Below are positions 34,542-44,153 of a DNA stretch of 64,000 bases, in pieces. Each line of letters begins with the position of its first letter. Positions within the stretch are counted from its first letter, which is position 1. The translations under genes and the position numbers were made by a program. The DNA is from DATFVJ01 sp963826515 (GTDB lineage: Bacteria; Actinomycetota; Actinomycetes; Streptosporangiales; Streptosporangiaceae), in NCBI GenBank assembly GCA_963826515.1, contig CAWGXI010000005.1, forward strand, positions 310,001 through 374,000. Direction: 5' to 3'. The notes beneath the pieces are model-generated. The model did no database searches, was not told the DNA's origin, and saw nothing but the letters and a program-made list of their open reading frames with translations.

Positions 34542-36058
34542 CTACCGGGACGCCCGCCGGATCGGGATGGCCAGGAGCAGGACACCGGCGGCCAGGGCGA
34601 TGACCCCGCCGGCTAGCAGGCCCGCGGCGATCCAGGGCAGCGCCGGCAGGGTGGCGGCCACGCTCACGTGCACGCTAACCGGCGCTGAGCCGTCGGCGTT
34701 CATCGCGACCACTGTCCAGGTGCCGCTGTGCGCGGGCCACGCCAGGGTCTGGGTACCGGGGCCGGCGGCGCGGGCGTCCCAGATGAACACGCGTGCAGGC
34801 GGGACCCCCGGGGCAGCTCCGCCGTGTTCGGTGTACCAGCCGCTGCTGCCGGGGACGCCGTTGACGGTGGCGTGCCCGACGCCGGCCAGGTAGCGGGATG
34901 CCGCCGGGGCCCGGGCGATCCCGATGAAGACCGGCGCGCCGTTTGTGGACGCGGCCTGGATGCGGACCGTGCCGAACAGTGCCGACGCCGCGTCCCAGCC
35001 GCTGCCGGCCGCGTGCAGCTCGACCGTGTCGCTGGTGATCGCGTACCCGCTGGTGGCATAGGTCTCAGAACCGAGGCTGACATAGCCGCCGTGGCGGGCG
35101 GCGGTGTCGGCCCACAGGGCGGCCCCGCCGGCGCCCAGCAGCCCGAGCGAGCACAGCACGAGCACCGCGCCGGCCACCACGGCGACGATCCGGCCCGCTG
35201 TCCACCCGGTGCGCGGCCCGCCGGGGGCGCACCGGCCGGCCCGCCGACCTGAGTGTGCTGGCCTGCCGGGCCGCCAGGGACAGGGTCGGCAGCGCTGCTG
35301 TCCTCGCCGGCGAACGCCCGGCCCGGCACGCGCGGCTGGCCGGGACGGTCAGCGGCGGCGGGGCTCTGCCCGGACACCGACGGCCGCGGCATGGTCACGC
35401 TGGCCGGGTCAGGCCCGCCCATGTCCAGGCGGAACGGCGGATAGGCGTCGGTCATCAGGCCCGCGTAGGCGGCGACCCGCAGCACCCACCGGTTCAGGCC
35501 CAGCACGAAGTCGAAGATCTGCCGCGGGTAACGGCCGGTGAACAGCACGACCACCGCGGCGATCACCGCCAGGATGGCGATCAGGCCGGGCGATTTCGCC
35601 TTGTCGTCGGCCCACCAGGCCGCCCACAGCCCCCCGCCGGTGAACAGGCCCACGATGATGTACTGCGGGATGGCCAGCAGCCACCACTTCACCAGCACCA
35701 GCCCGCGAGACAGCCGCTCCGGGTACTCCACCTCCAGGTGCGCCGGGTAAGACGGGTCATCGGCCAGCGTGAACGGCGGGTACCGGTCGGTGCCGAACGC
35801 GCCGACCGCGTAGTACTGCACCCGCCAGGTCCACCGCAGCACCCCCACGTTGAACTCGAAGATGGAACGCGGATAGGACCCGGTGAACAAGATCGCGAAG
35901 AACGCCACCACGCTGAGCACCACGAACGTGATCCACAGCAAGGCTAGCACCAGGTAATGCGGGATCAGCAGCAGCCATTTGACCAGCCACAGCCATCGCG
36001 ACAACGGCGCGTCCAGCGACGCGTCCACCCGCACCGGATATGCCCTCGCGGCAGCCAT
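34542..36058 (-). CDS. DUF4389 multi-pass membrane protein (apparent frameshift near 35225)
   Basis: Starts at ATG 36058 with GAGGGAAG upstream. Two tandem DUF4389 units are clear: WLWLVKWLLLIPHYLVLALL...GSYPRSIFEFNVGVLRWTWR and LVKWWLLAIPQYIIVGLFTG...GRYPRQIFDFVLGLNRWVLR, each with YPPF. A Pro/Gly-rich linker follows. The next part (GRIVAVVAGAVLVLCSLGLL GAGGAALWADTA, a soluble domain, and a last membrane helix) sits in another frame to 34542. One base change in the run of Gs near 35225 joins them, so this is either a frameshift mutation or a sequence error. About 505 residues when joined. Function unknown. Confidence 0.72.
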
Positions 36059-37346
36059 CCCGATCACTTCCCTCATACCGGTAACAGGTCTCCCCGCATC
36101 CCCCCGCATCCGGCTAAGTTGCCGACCGCCTGCCTTCTGGCCCTAGCTCCTTTCTAGGCCAGGGCCGATGATCTGGTATGTGCCGGGAATGGAATCTGGA
36201 TGGAGTTTGGTGGCACACCACGAAGGAGGGCGGCCTGCTGGCAGAGGTAGCCGCCTCGCGCCTGGCCCGGGCAGTCGCCGTCGGCCTGCTCATGGTCGTT
36301 GACCTGTGACGTCGCGCCTGGCTGGTGGCGGTCATGCTCCCCGTTCGCATTGGCTGGTCAGTCTGCCTGGAACCCTCTGCCGTCACGTGGCCGCCGTTGT
36401 CGGGTCAGGGATCACAGCAGTAGTACGCGCATCGCAGTCCATGCGAGGTACATAGCAGGTCTACCGTGGGTCAACGCCTCAGCCAGCGCACTTTCGTTTC
36501 CTGCGTCGGGCCGTTGCAGCGCGCTGCACCCTGGGCTTCTCGCGACCTGCAGAGAGCCGACTTCGCCGTCAGGTTATGCCCCTCGTGCGTGCACCCCACG
36601 GCAATCAGATGACCACTACCTGCGCCTCGGTCCAGAGCCTGGCCGGTAGCGCGGTTGACAGATGGGACGCCCACGAGTCCTTCAGCCAGATCTGGTCAGC
36701 CGTCCGGGCACCTCGCTCACCGCAGCCGCAACCGGACCTTGCGGCCTGGTGATCCGGCGCGTTACCAGCGCAGGTATACGGCGGGTCCACGCCAAGTACA
36801 TCACCAGTCCACGACAGGTAGATGACCAGCTCAGCCAGATCCAGTCCCTGAGAAGAGCACCGGGAACGCCCCCTGCGACATGACACCGCCGCTCGTGGAG
36901 CGTCCAGACCCACGCGCAGCGTCGCTGGCCGCGGCACCGCCCAGCCAGTCTTCTATCCGGCGACGGGCGGCGCGCACCCGGTCACCGCCTCCGCGGCGCC
37001 TTGATGGGATGACGCGGCCGATCCGGCAGCCTGCCCCGGCCGCAGGCACGGACAAGACCAGCCCGCCACCCAGCTGGAGCAGAACGGCGGAGAACCGGCC
37101 GCCGGGATGCAGGGCATGCAGCAGTCAGACGGGGCAGTCCGGGTGCCGTGTAACGTTACAAAACGGGCGCGGATCGGCAAAGCAAGCGGTTCCGCGGACC
37201 GCTCCTTCGGCCCGGACGCTGTCCGCGATATGTCCGTAACGATCGCTACGCCATTCCCTGCAGCGGTACACGATGACACACGGCGGGACCAGAAGAAAAC
37301 GGCCCGCCGGGCCGCGTTTCCGCAGCCAGCGGGCCATTTTCCCAGG
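36059..37346. other. 1.3 kb without a recognisable gene
   Basis: No frame gives family-like sense on either strand. It contains three related 22-bp elements with core GTCCACG/GTCCATG followed by AGGTA or AAGTA (36436-36457, and two abutting copies at 36784-36827). The region ends at the second tRNA-Tyr fragment. Confidence 0.45.
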
Positions 37347-37399
37347 TGGTGGCAGGTGTTGGGTTCGAACCAACGTAGGCTGAGCCGACGGTTTTACAG
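37347..37399 (-). repeat. tRNA-Tyr 3'-half fragment, att-like copy 2
   Basis: On the minus strand it reads CTGTAAAACCGTCGGCTCAG, CCTACG, the T arm GTTGG-TTCGAAC-CCAAC and ACCTGCC-A-CCA. It is identical to copy 3 (59712-59764) over about 50 bp except at the CCA end. The sequence on the 5' side is not tRNA. This is what is left at one end when an element integrates into the 3' end of a tRNA-Tyr gene. Confidence 0.75.
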
Positions 37400-37783
37400 A
37401 CATCTGCCATACGTAGCCTGACCTGCGGTTATACCTCACCCTGCCAGACTCCTCCGGCTATTCTCCGGGCGACCGCATCACCAATGGCTCAGCACGCGCA
37501 AGCGTGCTTGGCTCCACTTGATCTTTTTCGCCCGCAATCGCGGGTGAGTTTTTTGTACGGCTCTTTGTACGGCTCTTTCAAGGGTGTGCGGAGCGCGCCG
37601 TCCTCCCGCCGTCCTCCTGACGGCGCGGGGGCGTCTTGCCACGGCGAGACATTTCCATTTCCCGGCGCCAGCAGCCGCCTGAGCTGCGCATTTGTACCTT
37701 TGCTGGCCGGATCGTCCGCTCGGCTTCGTTGTTCGATCGAGCCGCGGACTGCTCGTGATGCGGGTGGTGAAGAACATCCTGCC

Positions 37784-38062
37784 GTGGTGCGTGTGACGCA
37801 CCGGTTCCATCCGTGGTTTGGCCGGTCGTTGCCGTTTGTGAAGCGGACGAAGGGCTGGCAGGCCGATCGAGTACATGTCATCGATGACGCTGGTGCGCTG
37901 GCCTGCCTGCCGGCGGAGTGGACCGATCAGGTCGCTGAGGACCCGTTCGTGGTGATCGCCGCGGGACGGTCGCCGTTCCGGGCGCAGGATCTGCTGGAGC
38001 TGGCGGCGCTGGTGGGGCAGCTGACGGGCGGCGGCGAGGGTGTCCAGGGGATTCTGCCATGA
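37784..38062 (+). CDS. DUF5372 family protein
   Basis: About 92 residues: VVRVTHRFHPWFGRSLPFVK, a WQADRVHVIDDAGALACLPA stretch and DPFVVIAAGRSPFRAQDLLE follow the DUF5372 pattern closely. The frame is open for 300 bp upstream, but that part has no family sense, so I start at GTG 37784. Such proteins accompany a helix-turn-helix protein and a serine recombinase in actinobacterial mobile modules, as here. Confidence 0.7.
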   Translation: MVRVTHRFHPWFGRSLPFVKRTKGWQADRVHVIDDAGALACLPAEWTDQVAEDPFVVIAAGRSPFRAQDLLELAALVGQLTGGGEGVQGILP

Positions 38063-38236
38063 TAGTCCACGCGATTCTGTCGCGAGCACGCTCGATCGTC
38101 CGATTCTTTCCCTACCCGATGCGCGTCAGAGCAGGATATTTGACGAAGATCCTGCTGGCTCGCTGCTCCCAGGCTTGCCATACCGTCATCAAGTGCGCCA
38201 TAATTACATGGATGTCATTTGGGAGCGGGAGGTCAC

Positions 38237-38749
38237 ATGGCCGGCCAGGACGACAAGCGGGCGATGCTGGCGGAGTCGCGGACGCTGAACCCCGGCCCGG
38301 AGCGGGTGAGCGCCGCGGCGTTCACCGGCGGCGCGGCGGGCGGCTTCTTCGACGCCGCCGATCTGGTGCAGGTCAAGTACGAGATGGTGCGGGCGGTGGA
38401 AGCGGACGGGGCGGGCGTCGCCGAGGCGGCCAAGGCGTTCGGGCTCGCCCGCCAGTCGTACTACAACGCCAAGCGGGCGCTGGCCGAGGGCGGGCTCGCC
38501 CGCCTGATTCCCGGCAAGCCCGGCCCCAAGGGCGGCCACAAGGCCACCCCGGCGGTCGTCGGCTACCTGCGGGAGCTGCGGGACGCCGACCCCAGGCGCT
38601 CACCGGCCGAGCTGGTCGCAGCCGTGCAGGAACGGTTCGGGATCACCTTGCATCGCCGCACAGTCCAGCGGGCGCTGCAAGGACGCCTCCGGGACACCGC
38701 GGCCGACGGCGATCCCGCCACCAGGGAGTCACCCAAAAGCGGCCCCTGA
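38237..38749 (+). CDS. Helix-turn-helix protein of a recombinase module
   Basis: 170 residues from ATG 38237 (GGGAGG upstream). The double HTH is visible: MVRAVEADGAGVAEAAKAFG LARQSYYNAKRALAEGGLAR, then HKATPAVVGYLRELRDADPR and a second helical unit ELVAAVQERFGITLHRRTVQ RAL. This resembles the DNA-binding half of IS481/IS3-type transposases but stands alone. Followed by a hypothetical gene and the first 20 codons of a serine recombinase. Confidence 0.75.
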   Translation: MAGQDDKRAMLAESRTLNPGPERVSAAAFTGGAAGGFFDAADLVQVKYEMVRAVEADGAGVAEAAKAFGLARQSYYNAKRALAEGGLARLIPGKPGPKGGHKATPAVVGYLRELRDADPRRSPAELVAAVQERFGITLHRRTVQRALQGRLRDTAADGDPATRESPKSGP

Positions 38750-38789
38750 CCTGGCCGCGAGCGTCGACGGCCACCCGGCCGGGGACGCC

Positions 38790-39206
38790 GTGGCAGGCCG
38801 TGCCGGCGACCCGCCGCCGGCGGCGGCCGCCACGGGGGACGACTACGAGCAGCTCCGCGCGACCGCCACCGGCGGTACCGGCGGCGGCTGGCGATACGGG
38901 CGCGACGTGCTGGCCGCCGCCGGCATGGCAGCCTGGATCACCGCGTGGCCCGCCCAGGCCGCCGCCGCCGACCAGCGTGGCATCAGCCCGGCAGCGGCAC
39001 CGCAGGCCGACGCTTCCCCGCCCGCCCACGACCAGTCCCTGCCCGCCCTCGGCGCGGAAGGAGGTGATGCCCGCTCGCCGGCCCGCCTGCCGCTGCCGCC
39101 TGGCGCTCCGACCGCCATCGTCGAGGTGCTGACGCAGATGACGCTCACGCATGCCCGCACGCCCGGCCCCGCGGCCCGCGGCTACGCCCCGGCCGCACCA
39201 CCCTGA
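38790..39206 (+). CDS. Hypothetical protein of the serine-recombinase module
   Basis: About 138 residues. The readable core YEQLRATATGGTGGGWRYGR DVLAAAGMAAWITAW and the end APTAIVEVLTQMTLTH resemble small proteins found between an HTH protein and a serine recombinase in actinobacteria. Function unknown. The start is uncertain; the N-terminus before YEQLR is Ala/Pro-rich and may include upstream non-coding sequence. Confidence 0.55.
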   Translation: MAGRAGDPPPAAAATGDDYEQLRATATGGTGGGWRYGRDVLAAAGMAAWITAWPAQAAAADQRGISPAAAPQADASPPAHDQSLPALGAEGGDARSPARLPLPPGAPTAIVEVLTQMTLTHARTPGPAARGYAPAAPP

Positions 39207-39221
39207 TCGGAGAACAGGCTC

Positions 39222-39283
39222 ATGAACACCGACGTCACCGGCAAGGTCACCGCGCAGCGGCTCCGCCGCGACACCTATCGTCG
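39222..39283 (+). pseudogene. 5' end of a serine recombinase gene, cut after ~20 codons
   Basis: From ATG 39222 (with GGAGAACAGGCTC upstream) the frame reads MNTDVTGKVTAQRLRRDTY, which is how serine recombinases of this module begin (usually followed by LYVRQSTLRQV with the catalytic Ser). At about 39283 it meets the truncated tnsB gene on the opposite strand. Only the start survives. Confidence 0.6.
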
Positions 39284-40320
39284 ATGCTCAGCAGCCGGTC
39301 ATAGGGCAGCACTGAGTGCGCCATCTTCAGCGCCTCCGGCCAGCCCGGCCGCATCGGCTCAGGCGTCAGGCTGCGGGCCAGCAGCACGCTGGCATCGACT
39401 GACCGGGTTGACGGGCGCAGCACCGCGGCGGGCACCACCCGGGTCACCACGTCGATCATGCCGGTCAGCTCGACCCGGCCGGGAACGCCGTCGTCCAGCA
39501 GCACCAGCACGTCCAGCGGTGTGGAGTCGATCTGCACCACTTCACCCGGCGCGGCCGCCGGCAGCGACCCGAACATGCCCTCCGGCCGCCCGGCCAGCGA
39601 CCGGCGGGTGGACGCCGAGCCCGTGACGTGCCTGCCGTGCGACAGCGTGCCGAACAGCCGGTAGAATGTCCGCCCCGACGGGACAGGCCCGTCATAGCCA
39701 TCCGCAGCCAGGATCTCCCGGGCCCGCCAGATCACGAAACCCGCCGTGCGGGAGGACGCATCAGCCGCCTCCCCGATCGCCTGCCGCATCGCGGTCACGA
39801 CACACTCGTCAACGCGGCCCGCGGGCCGCATCCGCCTGGCTACCCGGTGATCGACCAGCCCGGCCAGGCCGTGCGCCTCCCAGCGCTGCCGGCGGTGCTT
39901 GACCGTGCTGGCCGGGACCGGCCTGCCTGCCGCCGACAGCTCGGCGGCCTTCGCCTTCTCCCGCTCCGTCAGGCTGGTCCGCTCCGGGTCGTACTGCGGC
40001 CTCGGCCGCGTCCCCGGCGCATCCGGCGGCAGCCCGTAGACGACCTCGGCGATGTGCGCCTCCCACCACGACGCTTCCTCCACCGCGGCAGCAGGCAGGC
40101 CCTCCAGCCCGATCTCCGGCCGCGGTCCCCGGGACGGGGCCGCCGCCGCGACCTCGAACCGCGGATCGCAGGCCAGCTCGGTCACCGTGACCGTCCGCAC
40201 CGCGCCCGCCTCATCAGCCAGCCGCACCCGCGTCCCGGTCACGCTGATCACCACATTCGCCACGCCATCGACCCGGACCCGGTCGCCGACCCCGACCCGG
40301 CGCCGCCTCGCCGCCTTCAC
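39247..40320 (-). pseudogene. tnsB: TnsB-like (DDE integrase-fold) transposase subunit, C-terminally truncated
   Basis: Starts at GTG 40320, overlapping the tnsA stop. An N-terminal domain with VGVGDRVRVDGVANVVISVT is followed by a helical HTH part (ERTSLTEREKAKAAELSAAG, STVKHRRQRWEAHGLAGLVD) and the catalytic core start GEVVQIDSTPLDVLVLLDDG, then VELTGMIDVVTRVV with the first Asp residues. Homology stops at MAHSVLPYDRLLSID (39285), and a short foreign tail follows. The rest of the core (second Asp, Glu) and C-terminal domain are missing. No tnsC/tniQ genes are near. Confidence 0.75.
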
Positions 40321-41093
40321 CGCGTCCCGCCGGCACGCACGACAGTCGACGGACCCAGCGGGCCGGTGGCCAGGCCGGCGGTCAGCTGCCGCTGCCACAT
40401 CAGGTGGAACACCACCGGCAGCACCCGCAACCGGTCCCCGGCCAGCCCTGCCCCCTCGAACAGGCCCCGCCCGCCGGCGAAGACCTCCAGCACCACCGCA
40501 GCGATCTCCGGCACCAGGCATCGCCGGTGCCGGTAACGCGACAGCCAGCGCACGTTCGCCGCCAGCACCGGTTCCAGGTCCCCGGCCCGCCGGAACTCCC
40601 AGCCCGCCATCTCGCATGCCAGCGCGGTCACCGCGAACGTCTCCGCGTCCCGGGCCGGTATCCGGTCGTCCGGCCGGATACCGGCCACCACCCCGGTCCC
40701 GTCGTCCCTGCGGGCAAAATAATCCGGTGCATGCCGGCGGACCCGGCCCTGGCCCTCGCGCCAGCGCAGCCAGAACGGCTGCGACGACACCGCCCGCACG
40801 CCCGGGTCGAAGTCCATCAGCATCAGGTGGTCACGCTCCAGCCACGATTCGAACCCGACATGAGTCCCTGTCGTGGCGAAATACCACCAGCCCGCGAAGC
40901 TGCGCAGCCCTTTCTCAAACCGGAACGGGCGAACGGGCAGCGCGTCCTCGAACCGCACACGGCAGCACGACGCCAGCGACCCGCGCTGCCACGCACCGCC
41001 GGCAACCTGGTACTCCAGAACGAACCGCCCATCCGCAGCGTCCACCGCCGCGGCAGCAGCACCACCCGTCACCCGCCCGCCCAGCCGTCCCAA
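40317..41093 (-). CDS. tnsA: TnsA-like heteromeric transposase endonuclease subunit
   Basis: 258 residues: VRPFRFEKGLRSFAGWWYFA, then GFESWLERDHLMLMDFDPGV with the first acidic residue, VRAVSSQPFWLRW, and APDYFARRDDGTGVVAGIRP with the second Asp. In Tn7 TnsA the next catalytic position is Lys; here it reads I-R, as often in actinobacterial relatives. TnsA cuts the 5' ends of the transposon while TnsB joins the 3' ends. Reading GTGA-overlapped into tnsB. Its partner is truncated, so the pair cannot work. Confidence 0.75.
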   Translation of the reverse strand: MGRLGGRVTGGAAAAAVDAADGRFVLEYQVAGGAWQRGSLASCCRVRFEDALPVRPFRFEKGLRSFAGWWYFATTGTHVGFESWLERDHLMLMDFDPGVRAVSSQPFWLRWREGQGRVRRHAPDYFARRDDGTGVVAGIRPDDRIPARDAETFAVTALACEMAGWEFRRAGDLEPVLAANVRWLSRYRHRRCLVPEIAAVVLEVFAGGRGLFEGAGLAGDRLRVLPVVFHLMWQRQLTAGLATGPLGPSTVVRAGGTR

Positions 41094-41459
41094 GGATCAT
41101 GAACGGGCCAACTCTAGTGACAAACCCTGAGAAAGGGCCGCATTGACTGGCAACGGGCCGACTTACGTGTCGCGGGACAGACCGTCCGTAGTCAGCCCCT
41201 GGGCCGGTAGTCATGAGCCGGAGCCAACGTGGTACAATATGCCGTCTGGACACTCATTCGCATCAGCATGACCGGGCGTCTCTGCCCACCCCTGCGGTTA
41301 CTCGCTGACGCCCCAGATTGACGCGATCTGTGCGAGCCCGCAGACGAAACGGCCATGATCCGCCGACCGCATATAGCAGCGGATCTTCGCACGGACCGTC
41401 AGCGTTGAACGGCTACGCTGCGCGACCACCTAGTGCCGCCGCAGGCAACGCTTGCCTCT
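41094..41459. other. Region upstream of tnsA; candidate transposon end
   Basis: Four GGGCC-headed elements recur within 120 bp (about 41104, 41135, 41156 and 41200), the first and third agreeing as GGGCCRACTYNNGTG. Repeated sites near tnsA are where TnsB would bind in a Tn7-like element, but the match between copies is modest. No gene seen. Confidence 0.3.
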
Positions 41460-42002
41460 TCAGTGTCCCTGCCGGCCGCGCTGGCGATCCTCACCGATCG
41501 GTATGAGCTCGAACACGGGATGGCGGTCCGCCTCGGCGACGAAGTCCTCCATCGGGGAATCCTTGTTCGCCTGGAAGTACCCTCGCGTGGAAGGGGCCAT
41601 GCGGACGTATCGCTTGAGGACGGGCCCGGCCTCTTCAGCGGAGACCTCTCGGATGGTGTAGTCGCGGGTGTCGCGCGGGCGGGCCAGGCGCACCCGCCCG
41701 GTAGCGCGCGCGTTGTGCACCCAGGACACCGGCCCGTAGGGGGCGACCAGCCAGCGGCGCCCGTCGTGTTCTACCGGGACCACGGGGTTGGTGCGCGGCT
41801 GGCCCGTCTTGCGGCCCCGGGTGGTCAGCAGGTAGGACCGGGGCACCAGCCCCGCGCGGACGAGCGCACTCATGATCGTGTTCTCCACGTGGCGGCCACG
41901 GCCGGGACGGTACTGCCGCGCCGGCCGGGCAGTCCCGCCGCCCCGCGCGTGCCGGGCGGCCCCGCCGTTTCCAGACCCCTGGCCGGGTGTTGTGGGGGGC
42001 AT
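41460..42002 (-). CDS. F420-dependent nitroreductase (DDN) family protein
   Basis: 180 residues from ATG 42002 with GGGAG upstream. After a low-complexity start of ~45 residues the DDN-type split barrel is clear: YLLTTRGRKTGQPRTNPVVP, EHDGRRWLVAPYGPVSWVHN and ARATGRVRLARPRDTRDYTI, then SPMEDFVAEADRHPVFELIP. Members use deazaflavin F420 to reduce quinones or nitro compounds. It stands alone, divergent from the next gene; possible island cargo. Confidence 0.87.
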   Translation of the reverse strand: MPPTTPGQGSGNGGAARHARGGGTARPARQYRPGRGRHVENTIMSALVRAGLVPRSYLLTTRGRKTGQPRTNPVVPVEHDGRRWLVAPYGPVSWVHNARATGRVRLARPRDTRDYTIREVSAEEAGPVLKRYVRMAPSTRGYFQANKDSPMEDFVAEADRHPVFELIPIGEDRQRGRQGH

Positions 42003-42317
42003 GGCTTCTCCCTCCGCCAGTTGGCTGCGTGGGACTCGCCCCTGGGGCGCCACCAGCTTGTTCCCAGTGCGGTGGCAGGTCAAGGGGCGCGAGGTGGACA
42101 GCGTCAGAGAGCATGACCTGCGGTCATGATCGCCGACCGCCGCCACCCGCTGCGCCGAAGTCCGTTCCCATTATCGAACCGGCCGTGCCACGCCAAAGTG
42201 GCCAGTAAGGGCACTGCTTGCAAAGTTGTGGAGCGGGCGTTCATGACGTTACACGCCTGCGAACTCGGGACAAGTGTCAAAGGCTGCGGGACCGAGGAGC
42301 TGGCGTACGGTTACTTC

Positions 42318-42791
42318 ATGTCCCAGCCGCGCGCTGGCGTGACCGTGGCCGCCGCGATCGCACGTTCGCTCGCGCTGCTGTTCAGCGGCCGGGTGCGTTT
42401 TGTCCGCGATGATATTGGACGGACACTGACAATGGAAGACGGCATACAGTTCAGCGTCTTCAGGCATGCCAGGGTGAAGGCCCCCGGCCGACCGGCCGCA
42501 GTGTTCATCGTTCGCTTCACGCCAGCGCACATGAGCGTGCGCCAGAACATTCGTTTCTCGCTGCTTCCAATGGTCCCGCTGCTCGGGATGCCCGGGCTCC
42601 GCGAGAAGTACTGGTGCGTGAACCGGCAAACCGGCGGGTGCCAAGGCATTTACGCCTGGCAGACGGCCGCGGACGCGCATGCCTATGCCGGCTCGGTCGC
42701 GCTCCGCTTCATGACGAGCCGCTCCCTCCCGGGCTCCGTCTCCTCTCGGGTCCTCGACCAGTCCCCGGATGAATACTGGGCATTTCGTTAG
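42318..42791 (+). CDS. Hypothetical protein, possible YdhR-type monooxygenase-like fold
   Basis: About 157 residues if started at ATG 42318; starts at 42243 and 42432 are also possible. The C-terminal 90 residues (VFIVRFTPAHMSVRQNIRFS, PMVPLLGMPGLREKYWCVNR, GGCQGIYAWQTAADAHAYAG) have the look of small alpha-beta monooxygenase-like proteins in which a substrate-facing lid is followed by an Ala-rich helix. The family link is an impression, not a firm match. Codon use is good throughout. Confidence 0.5.
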   Translation: MSQPRAGVTVAAAIARSLALLFSGRVRFVRDDIGRTLTMEDGIQFSVFRHARVKAPGRPAAVFIVRFTPAHMSVRQNIRFSLLPMVPLLGMPGLREKYWCVNRQTGGCQGIYAWQTAADAHAYAGSVALRFMTSRSLPGSVSSRVLDQSPDEYWAFR

Positions 42792-42837
42792 CAACCGTTA
42801 GACCGAAGTTCCCCTGTGATCCGCGTGCATGGCTGTT

Positions 42838-43085
42838 TAGCTGGGATTTCTGGGTGGTGCTGGGCGAGTTTCTGGCTACGGATCCCGAGGCGGTGGCTGA
42901 CGCGGAGCAGGTTGAGGGCGTGGCGCGCTGGAGTGGTGTGGGTGTGGTGATGAGCTGGAAGGCGGGCAGGGCGGGGTCGGCGGGCTGGATCTGGTTGAGG
43001 CAGATGGTGGCCAGGTCCGCCAGCAGGCTGGTGAAGCTGTGCAGCGGCAGGTTGCCCTCGGTGCGGGTCAGCGCTTCGTGGTGAT
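42838..43085 (-). pseudogene. Transposase C-terminal fragment
   Basis: The minus strand reads RTEGNLPLHSFTSLLADLAT, ICLNQIQPADPALPAFQLIT and TPTPLQRA, then in another frame LLRVSHRLGIRSQKLAQHHP. This is the C-terminal end of an IS1634-like transposase. One frameshift; the rest of the gene is missing. Confidence 0.55.
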
Positions 43086-43550
43086 TGTCGTGACCGGCAG
43101 CCTGAACTGGCGCTCGGCCTGATGGGGCAGGTCGGCCCGGAGCCAGCGCGAGACGTGCCGGGGCAGCGTGGCCACGATGATCTCGTCGAACTGGTGATCG
43201 CTGAGGACCTTCTTCATGGCGTCGAGAGGGTGGGAACCCCCGAGATCACCCTCGACGGGGACGCCCAGCGCAGCGAGGTCGGCCAGCATCTGGTTGAGCC
43301 GTTGCCGTGCGTGCGCAGTCGCGTCCTCGTCGGTGGCCGGTTCGGGACGAGGACGTAGAAGGAACTCGGTCCCGCCTCGATCCGCTTTCACAGCTTTTCC
43401 TTCGGCGCGCACGACGTAAAGGTGCGCGGCGCTAGTGTTCGGGACCAGCACGTAGAAGGAACTCGGTCCCGCCTCGATCCGCTTGCGAAGCTCTTCCCGT
43501 AGCTCCGCACCCTGCAGGGTCTGGTTGGCGACGACCAGGTACCTACGCAT
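43068..43550 (-). CDS. Hypothetical protein with C-terminal universal-stress-like region and an internal duplication
   Basis: 160 residues from ATG 43550. MRRYLVVANQTLQGAELREE LRKRIEAGPSSFYVLVPNTS is a nucleotide-binding-like alpha-beta start. The C-terminal half (LNQMLADLAALGVPVEGDLG, LDAMKKVLSDHQFDEIIVAT LPRHVSRWLRADLPHQAE) is a common actinobacterial family related to universal stress proteins. Residues about 72-90 derive from a 48-bp out-of-frame duplication of the DNA for residues 22-38, so this part is probably a non-native insertion. Last codons overlap the transposase remnant. Confidence 0.65.
   Translation of the reverse strand: MRRYLVVANQTLQGAELREELRKRIEAGPSSFYVLVPNTSAAHLYVVRAEGKAVKADRGGTEFLLRPRPEPATDEDATAHARQRLNQMLADLAALGVPVEGDLGGSHPLDAMKKVLSDHQFDEIIVATLPRHVSRWLRADLPHQAERQFRLPVTTITTKR
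43340..43484. repeat. 48-bp direct repeat inside a gene, offset 97 bp
   Basis: 43340-43387 and 43437-43484 match at 46 of 48 positions (differences at GAGG/CAGC). The spacing of 97 bp is not a multiple of three, so the two copies are translated in different frames in the same protein (IEAGPSSFYVLVPN against DRGGTEFLLRPRPEP). Confidence 0.88.
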
Positions 43551-43639
43551 GACGACCACCCACTTGGTCTTGGTCTGCGCCTGACGTGCGTACCAGCTCA
43601 ATGTATCGCGCTGCGCTTGAGCCGCAATTGCCCCCTCTT

Positions 43640-43990
43640 CACCTGGCTAATGGCCTGCTAATGGCCCGGCGATCTTGGATCGCAGGCTCCTGTCCCCTGA
43701 TCAGCTGGTCCTGCGCCATGAGAATGCGGTGCTGCGCCGCCACATCCCACGGGTGCGTTACGAGCCGCCGGATCGGGCTTGGCTGGCCGCGCTGTCGCGG
43801 CTGGCACCGCTGGGCGCACGTGTTCGCGGTGACTCCGGCGACCGTGCACCGCAAGCCGTTGCCGAACCTGGCAACGTTCTTCCTCCCAGCCGTTCCGCTC
43901 CAGCGGGCATGGCTCCCGCCCGCAACGCTGCTGCAGCCACCCGCCGACAGGAGCCGGGATCGGTGGCGCCAGACCTTGGACGCCTTGCGA
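43640..43990 (+). pseudogene. Integrase-core transposase N-terminal fragment
   Basis: LLSPDQLVLRHENAVLRRHI then VRYEPPDRAWLAALSRL, and after a frame change WAHVFAVTPATV, is the start of the actinobacterial rve-type transposase that normally continues LLRWHRKLVARKW. The remainder is missing or scrambled. Confidence 0.6.
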
Positions 43991-44153
43991 ACCTAGCGAC
44001 AGCCCGACAGGCAGGGCGCAGCCGCCACGTGGTAGTCACCCCAGATCCGCTGCCGCTGGTCCGCGACCTGCTGACCGGGCTGGCCGGGCTGGTCCATCCG
44101 CACGGGCCGGTGGACGCGCCCGGCACCGATGCGCAAGCTAATCATGGGAGTAG

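Noticed and set aside
38059..39132. 357-codon plus-strand frame over the HTH and hypothetical genes
   Set aside because: Out of frame with both supported genes and low complexity.
39247..41459. CRISPR-associated transposon
   Set aside because: Only TnsA and part of TnsB are present, with no TnsC, TniQ, Cas genes or array.
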